The notes beneath the pieces were generated by a model. It saw only the letters and a program-made list of their open reading frames with translations. It was not told the DNA's origin and did not search any database. From NCBI RefSeq assembly GCF_000308495.1, contig NZ_BAFU01000053.1:1-64000 (forward strand): a stretch of DNA of 64,000 nt. Direction: 5' to 3'. The translations under genes were made by a program, and so were the position numbers. The stretch is from Nocardia brevicatena NBRC 12119. Its GTDB lineage: Bacteria > Actinomycetota > Actinomycetes > Mycobacteriales > Mycobacteriaceae. Below, in pieces: positions 60,323 through 64,000 of this stretch; the first letter of the stretch is position 1, and each line of letters opens with the position of its first letter.

Positions 60323-60681
60323 CCGCGCTGGTCGGTGAGGGTGGTGCCCTCCTGGATCTTGACCCGGCGATGTTCGGCGAGCACGATCCCCACGCCCCCC
60401 ACAAGGAGCACCGCGGTGGCGATGCCGCCGATGATCGCCCAGCCCCTGAACCCGTAGCCTGCGGCGGTCAGGGTGAGCGCGAGGCCCGCCAATCCCAGCG
60501 CCACCATGATGATGCCCGGCCAGTTGCGAGTGTCCTCGATGGTCTCACCGGCGTGGGTGCGAGTGGTTCGGGGTTCGTCGGGGAAGCTGTGGACGGGTAA
60601 CGGGGTGCCGTCCTCGCGGTGCGGGCGGTTGGGGTCGTTCGCTCCGGCAGCCCCGATGGGTTCGTTCGCTCCGGCAGCCAT
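60316..60681 (-). CDS. UsfY-like two-helix membrane protein
   Basis: A 121-aa protein. The N-terminus is hydrophilic, then comes TTRTHAGETIEDTRNWPG, followed by two hydrophobic helices (IIMVALGLAGLALTLTAAGYG and AIIGGIATAVLLVGGVGIVL) and a short basic tail AEHRRVKIQE. The TR.HAGE motif directly before paired helices is the pattern of mycobacterial UsfY, encoded upstream of sigF. ATG 60681 follows GAAAGGAC. No sigF locus is in the window; a link to general stress is inferred. Confidence 0.7.
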   Translation of the reverse strand: MAAGANEPIGAAGANDPNRPHREDGTPLPVHSFPDEPRTTRTHAGETIEDTRNWPGIIMVALGLAGLALTLTAAGYGFRGWAIIGGIATAVLLVGGVGIVLAEHRRVKIQEGTTLTDQRGH

Positions 60682-60895
60682 GGGGTGTCCTTTCCGTTCG
60701 CTGTTTCGTCCGGTCGCCGTTGGGCTCGCCACGTGCGCCGTACGCCGAATACCCGGGTGTGTCGCGCCCAATCAACCCGATAGTGCGTGATTGACCCTTC
60801 GGCGCCCGGGTATCTCGGGAGAGACGGACACACTCGTCCGGGCGGTGAGACGAACACCGCACGAGCAACCGACGAGCGACCGAAGGAGGTCGGCG

Positions 60896-61318
60896 ATGCC
60901 GAAGACCACGCAGCGAGGTTCGGCCAAGGAGTCGGAGCTGCCCGACACGCTGAAGCGGTCCGATGAGAAAGCGCAGCGCACCTTCGCCAAGGCGCACGAT
61001 TCCGCGCTCGACGAATACGGCAGCGAATCCCGTGCTCACCGGGTCGCCTACAGCGCGTTGAAGCACAGCTACGAGAAGGTGGGCGACCACTGGGAGGCGA
61101 AGAAGGGAGGTAAGGGTCCTTCCGACGAACGAGCCGAACACGGCGGCCCGAACGCCTCGGGCGATACCGCCTCCGGGGTGGACGCCAACGCCTCCAAGCA
61201 GCACCTGCTGGAGGTGGCGGGCCGTCTGTCGATCCGCGGTCGCTGGAAGATGACCAAGAACGAACTGATTTCCGCGATCCGTAGGACGAACCGCCGCGCC
61301 GACCGCAGCCATCGGTGA
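60896..61318 (+). CDS. ChaB family protein with C-terminal Rho_N/SAP-like domain
   Basis: A 140-aa basic protein. ChaB homology covers LPDTLKRSDEKAQRTFAKAHDSAL and HRVAYSALKHSYEKVGDHW (residues ~15-66). A Gly/Asp linker follows, and the C-terminus SKQHLLEVAGRLSIRGRWKMTKNELISAI (cited in part) resembles a Rho N-terminal/SAP nucleic-acid-binding motif. ATG 60896 follows GAAGGAGG. Function unknown; such proteins are often stress-induced in actinobacteria. Confidence 0.88.
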   Translation: MPKTTQRGSAKESELPDTLKRSDEKAQRTFAKAHDSALDEYGSESRAHRVAYSALKHSYEKVGDHWEAKKGGKGPSDERAEHGGPNASGDTASGVDANASKQHLLEVAGRLSIRGRWKMTKNELISAIRRTNRRADRSHR

Positions 61319-61464
61319 CAACCGCCCGTGACCGGGGGACGAAGGACGTTCGACTGTCCGGTGGTTTGCAATATTGCGAAGTCGGGTACCAAGCGGAGAA
61401 GACGGTGCGGGTCGCCACACACTCGACCGGCGACCCGTGCGCACCTACCGCAAGGAGGTTCGTC

Positions 61465-61776
61465 ATGAAAGGTGGCCTATCCGCCGCTCCCGGAGAGATA
61501 GTGGTCACCACGAATCACGAGATCATCCGCCAGTGGGCGGAGAGGCGCGGCGCGAATCCCGCGACCACCCCGGGCAGTGAGGACGACGGTAAAGTTGGTG
61601 TGCTGCGTTTGGATTTTCCCCGTTACGGCGGTGCGGTGCTACGGCCGGTCGACTGGGATGACTGGTTCGCCACATTCGATGCTCGCAAATTGAGCTTCCG
61701 TTACCAAGAGTTACGCGCAGACGGTACGCCGAGCAATTTCTTTCGCCTGGAGCGGACGAACGACGGGCGTACGTGA
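61465..61776 (+). CDS. Small conserved hypothetical protein
   Basis: A 103-aa soluble protein. It contains TTNHEIIRQWAERRGANPAT, then GVLRLDFPRYGG, VDWDDWFATFDARKLSFRYQE (in part) and a final SNFFRLER. The pattern of an IRxWAExRGxxPA start and a D(W/F)F-F(D/E) centre is recurrent in small bacterial proteins of unknown role. ATG 61465 follows AAGGAGG; the open frame upstream is not supported. It follows the ChaB gene on the same strand and may share its regulation. Confidence 0.8.
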   Translation: MKGGLSAAPGEIVVTTNHEIIRQWAERRGANPATTPGSEDDGKVGVLRLDFPRYGGAVLRPVDWDDWFATFDARKLSFRYQELRADGTPSNFFRLERTNDGRT

Positions 61777-61931
61777 GCTATTTCACCCCTCAGGTTTACC
61801 GAGCGGTCCATCCGGATATTCCTTTAACCGAAGGGTTGCTCGAGTAAGCGAGAAAGCGGGATGTCGCGTCGGTATGGGGATGCGAAACCCGCACCGCGAG
61901 ACGCCACGTGTGTCTGCAAGGGATAAGAAAA

Positions 61932-62642
61932 TTGAGCGCGAACCTGATGATCGTGGAAGACGACGACCGGGTCCGTGGCGCGTTGCGCCTGGCCATGGAG
62001 GACGAGGGCTACGACGTCGCGGAGGCCGAACAAGCCGAGACCGCGCTTACACACCTGCGTGACAATGGTGTGCCCGATGTGATGATCGTCGACCTGATGC
62101 TCGGCGGTATGGACGGATTCACCTGTATACGGGAGATTCGCCGCGACCACGATGTGCCGATCATCGTGGTCAGCGCCCGCGACGACACCCACGATGTCGT
62201 CGCGGCGCTGGAAGCGGGTGCCGACGATTTCGTCACCAAACCCTTCGAGATCAAGGAGATAACCGCCCGAATGCGGGCGCTGCGCCGGCGCGCGCGCCAG
62301 TCGGCCGAGCGGGAGACCCCGGTGGAGATCGTGCTGGACGCCGAGCCGGATTGTCCGCTGATTCTCACGCCCGAGGCCGGAGTGGTGCGCCGCGGCGACG
62401 AGGAGATCAACCTCACGCTGACCGAGTTCCGCCTGCTGTGTGAGCTGGCCGACAGCCCCGGCCGGGTGCTCAGCCGCGCCGTGCTGCTCGAGCGGGTGTG
62501 GGATCGCGGTTTCTTCGGCGATGAACGCATTGTCGATGTGCATATGCGCAGATTGCGCACCAAGATCGAGCGAGACCCGTCGGATCCACAGATCGTGGTC
62601 ACCGTCCGGGGCCTCGGTTACCGGCTGGACGCTCAGCGCTGA
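61932..62642 (+). CDS. OmpR-family response regulator
   Basis: A 236-aa two-component regulator. The receiver has LMIVEDDDRVRGAL, the phospho-acceptor Asp54 in MIVDLMLGG and the Lys in FVTKPFEIKE. The winged-helix output domain has LTLTEFRLLCELADSPGRVLS (in part) and RRLRTKIE...TVRGLGYRL. The start is probably TTG 61932, which gives SANLMIVEDD and follows AAGGGA; ATG 61947 would cut into the first strand. The partner kinase starts 4 bp after the stop. Confidence 0.92.
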   Translation: MSANLMIVEDDDRVRGALRLAMEDEGYDVAEAEQAETALTHLRDNGVPDVMIVDLMLGGMDGFTCIREIRRDHDVPIIVVSARDDTHDVVAALEAGADDFVTKPFEIKEITARMRALRRRARQSAERETPVEIVLDAEPDCPLILTPEAGVVRRGDEEINLTLTEFRLLCELADSPGRVLSRAVLLERVWDRGFFGDERIVDVHMRRLRTKIERDPSDPQIVVTVRGLGYRLDAQR

Positions 62643-62646
62643 ATCC

Positions 62647-63816
62647 ATGAGCGATGCTCGACTCGCCGGCGGCGATGTCGACCCCGCAGCCCGCTTGCCG
62701 ATTCTCGTCGGCCCGGGCCGATGGAGTCTGCGCGGCCGGGTGACCACTGCTTTCGCCGCCGCCTCCGGGCTGATGGGCCTGGTGTTGGTGCTGTCGCTGT
62801 TCACGGTCCTCGGCGACGAGAACCGCACCCTCGGCGAGCGGATCATGCACCGTCCCGTCCTGCCGATCGTCTGCGGGCTCGCCGCCACCCTGGTGGGCGC
62901 CGCGGTGGGCGTATGGGTGGGCAGACGGGTGCTCAAACCGCTGCGCGATGTCGCGGAGACCGCCGCCCGGATCGCCTCCGGGGAACTCGGCATCCGTATG
63001 CCCGAGACCGGGGACCAGGATCTGGCCGGCACCGTGGACTCGTTCAACCGGATGGTCGATTCGCTGCAGCGGCGCATCGACCGCGAACACCGCCTGTTCG
63101 GTGATGTCAGCCACGAGCTCCGCACCCCGCTGACCACTCTCACTACCGGTGTGGACGTGCTCAACCGGTATCGCGACGATCTGCCCGAGCGGTCTCGGCG
63201 GGCCTTGGACCTGGTCACCGCGGAGGTCAATCATATGCGCCGACTGCTCGACGACCTGCTGGCCCTGGCCCGGGTGGAGGCGGGAATGCACCACGGCGAC
63301 ACCGAGCCGATCTCGGTGGGCGCTCTGGTCGCCCACACACTGCGCGACAGCCATCGTCCGATGGAACTGCTGACCGTCACCGAGGAGGTGACCGTACTCG
63401 GCCGCAAACTGGAGCTCGAGCGGGCCGTGGTGAACCTGCTGTCGAATGCCGACCGGCACGGCGGTGGGGTGGTCGCGGTCACCGTGTGCCGCGCCGCCGG
63501 TGAGGCCGTCATCGAGGTCGACGACGCCGGGCCGGGGGTGCCGGCCGCCGACCGCGATCGGATCTTCGAACGCTTTGCCACATCACGCGCGATTCCGCGG
63601 TCCGCCACCGCCGGTACCGGTACGGGTATCGGCCTGGCGTTGGTCGCCGAGACCGTGGCCACCCTCGAAGGCGGGGTCGAATGCACCGAACGGCCAGGCG
63701 GGGGCGCGCGGTTCCGGATTCGTCTTCCCGCCATCGCCCTCCCGGTCGTAGCGGGGAAAGCGGCGGAAAAAGGGGTATTTCGCCCGCCGACAGAGAGGGG
63801 CGTCACAGGCCCGTAA
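62647..63816 (+). CDS. Sensor histidine kinase with very short extracytoplasmic loop
   Basis: A 389-aa membrane kinase, partner of the preceding regulator. Two transmembrane helices (LMGLVLVLSLFTVL and LPIVCGLAATLVGAAVGVWV) are separated by only ~20 residues. A HAMP domain follows, then the H box FGDVSHELRTPLTTL (His156), the N box ERAVVNLLSNADRHG and G boxes VDDAGPGVP and GTGTGIGLALV. The short loop suggests sensing within the membrane or through an accessory protein. ATG 62647 is 5 bases after the regulator stop. Confidence 0.93.
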   Translation: MSDARLAGGDVDPAARLPILVGPGRWSLRGRVTTAFAAASGLMGLVLVLSLFTVLGDENRTLGERIMHRPVLPIVCGLAATLVGAAVGVWVGRRVLKPLRDVAETAARIASGELGIRMPETGDQDLAGTVDSFNRMVDSLQRRIDREHRLFGDVSHELRTPLTTLTTGVDVLNRYRDDLPERSRRALDLVTAEVNHMRRLLDDLLALARVEAGMHHGDTEPISVGALVAHTLRDSHRPMELLTVTEEVTVLGRKLELERAVVNLLSNADRHGGGVVAVTVCRAAGEAVIEVDDAGPGVPAADRDRIFERFATSRAIPRSATAGTGTGIGLALVAETVATLEGGVECTERPGGGARFRIRLPAIALPVVAGKAAEKGVFRPPTERGVTGP

Positions 63817-63898
63817 CACGATCGTAAAGAACTCGCCCAGGTCAGCTCAAAGTTCATTGGCAAGCCTGGGAGGGTACGAACGCAGACATCGGAGTTGT

Positions 63899-64000
63899 AT
63901 GTCATTGCAGAGTTTGTCCACGCAGGCAGCCGAGACCGGCGCGGCCTCGTCGCATGCCGCGGACGCGGCGGAAGCGGGAACCACTACCGATACCGCCGTC
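63899..64000 (+). CDS. 5' end of a gene truncated by the window edge
   Basis: An open frame from ATG 63899 runs off the end (34 codons: MSLQSLSTQAAETGAASS and onward, Ala/Thr-rich). A GGAG ribosome site lies 5 bases before the ATG. It is 82 bp downstream of the kinase gene on the same strand. Its identity cannot be told from this stretch. A CCCAGG/CCTGGG pair at about 63837 and 63865 lies in the gap. Confidence 0.6.
   Translation, partial: MSLQSLSTQAAETGAASSHAADAAEAGTTTDTAV

Overview
The window is high-GC (about 70 %) DNA from a mycolic-acid-type actinomycete, most likely Nocardia or a close relative. The evidence is the set and order of genes: lnt and rbpA facing each other, a Rv3143-like receiver beside a full nuo operon, a conservon, F420-type and EthA-type oxidoreductases, and many GTG starts with 4-nt GTGA/ATGA overlaps. 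The genus is an inference; no rRNA or other taxonomic marker is present.

Layout. 0-1.7 kb: apolipoprotein N-acyltransferase (lnt). 2.1-17.6 kb: an accessory island with one 13.6-kb four-module NRPS gene (C-A-T x4 plus TE; first residue predicted Ser, EntF-like starter C domain), translationally coupled to a two-gene DrrAB-type ABC exporter. A strong bidirectional hairpin ends it. 17.7-24.8 kb: rbpA, a small Cys-motif protein, membrane proteins, an M23 peptidase, ArsR, a GT9 glycosyltransferase, a decayed peptidase-like ORF, two small membrane proteins and MarR. 24.9-26.8 kb: an amidohydrolase with an apparent N-terminal frameshift, divergent from a LysR regulator.

27.1-42.9 kb: the NADH dehydrogenase I operon nuoA to nuoN on the minus strand, mostly with overlapping genes. 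nuoH and nuoI are joined in one reading frame. The orphan receiver at 43.2-43.6 kb sits just upstream, as Rv3143 does in M. tuberculosis. 43.8-45.4 kb: an AlkZ-like winged-helix protein and a Nudix hydrolase. 45.6-49.4 kb: a conservon (sensor kinase, roadblock protein, DUF742 protein, GTPase). 49.6-51.5 kb: a succinate-semialdehyde dehydrogenase facing a DUF779 protein that has lost its conserved cysteines.

52-64 kb: a small lipoprotein, a phosphodiesterase/alkaline-phosphatase-fold enzyme, a C-terminal remnant of an SDR gene, an F420-type LLM oxidoreductase, a methyltransferase, an EthA-like Baeyer-Villiger monooxygenase, a CoA-disulfide-reductase-like flavoprotein, a PP2C phosphatase with a zinc ribbon, a UsfY-like membrane protein, a ChaB-Rho_N protein, a small stress-type protein, an OmpR/histidine-kinase pair and the first 34 codons of a gene running off the end.

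The most novel item is the NRPS-exporter island lodged between lnt and rbpA. Other points of interest are the NuoH-NuoI fusion, three degraded or frameshifted genes, and a perfect 28-bp palindrome at 57619-57646.
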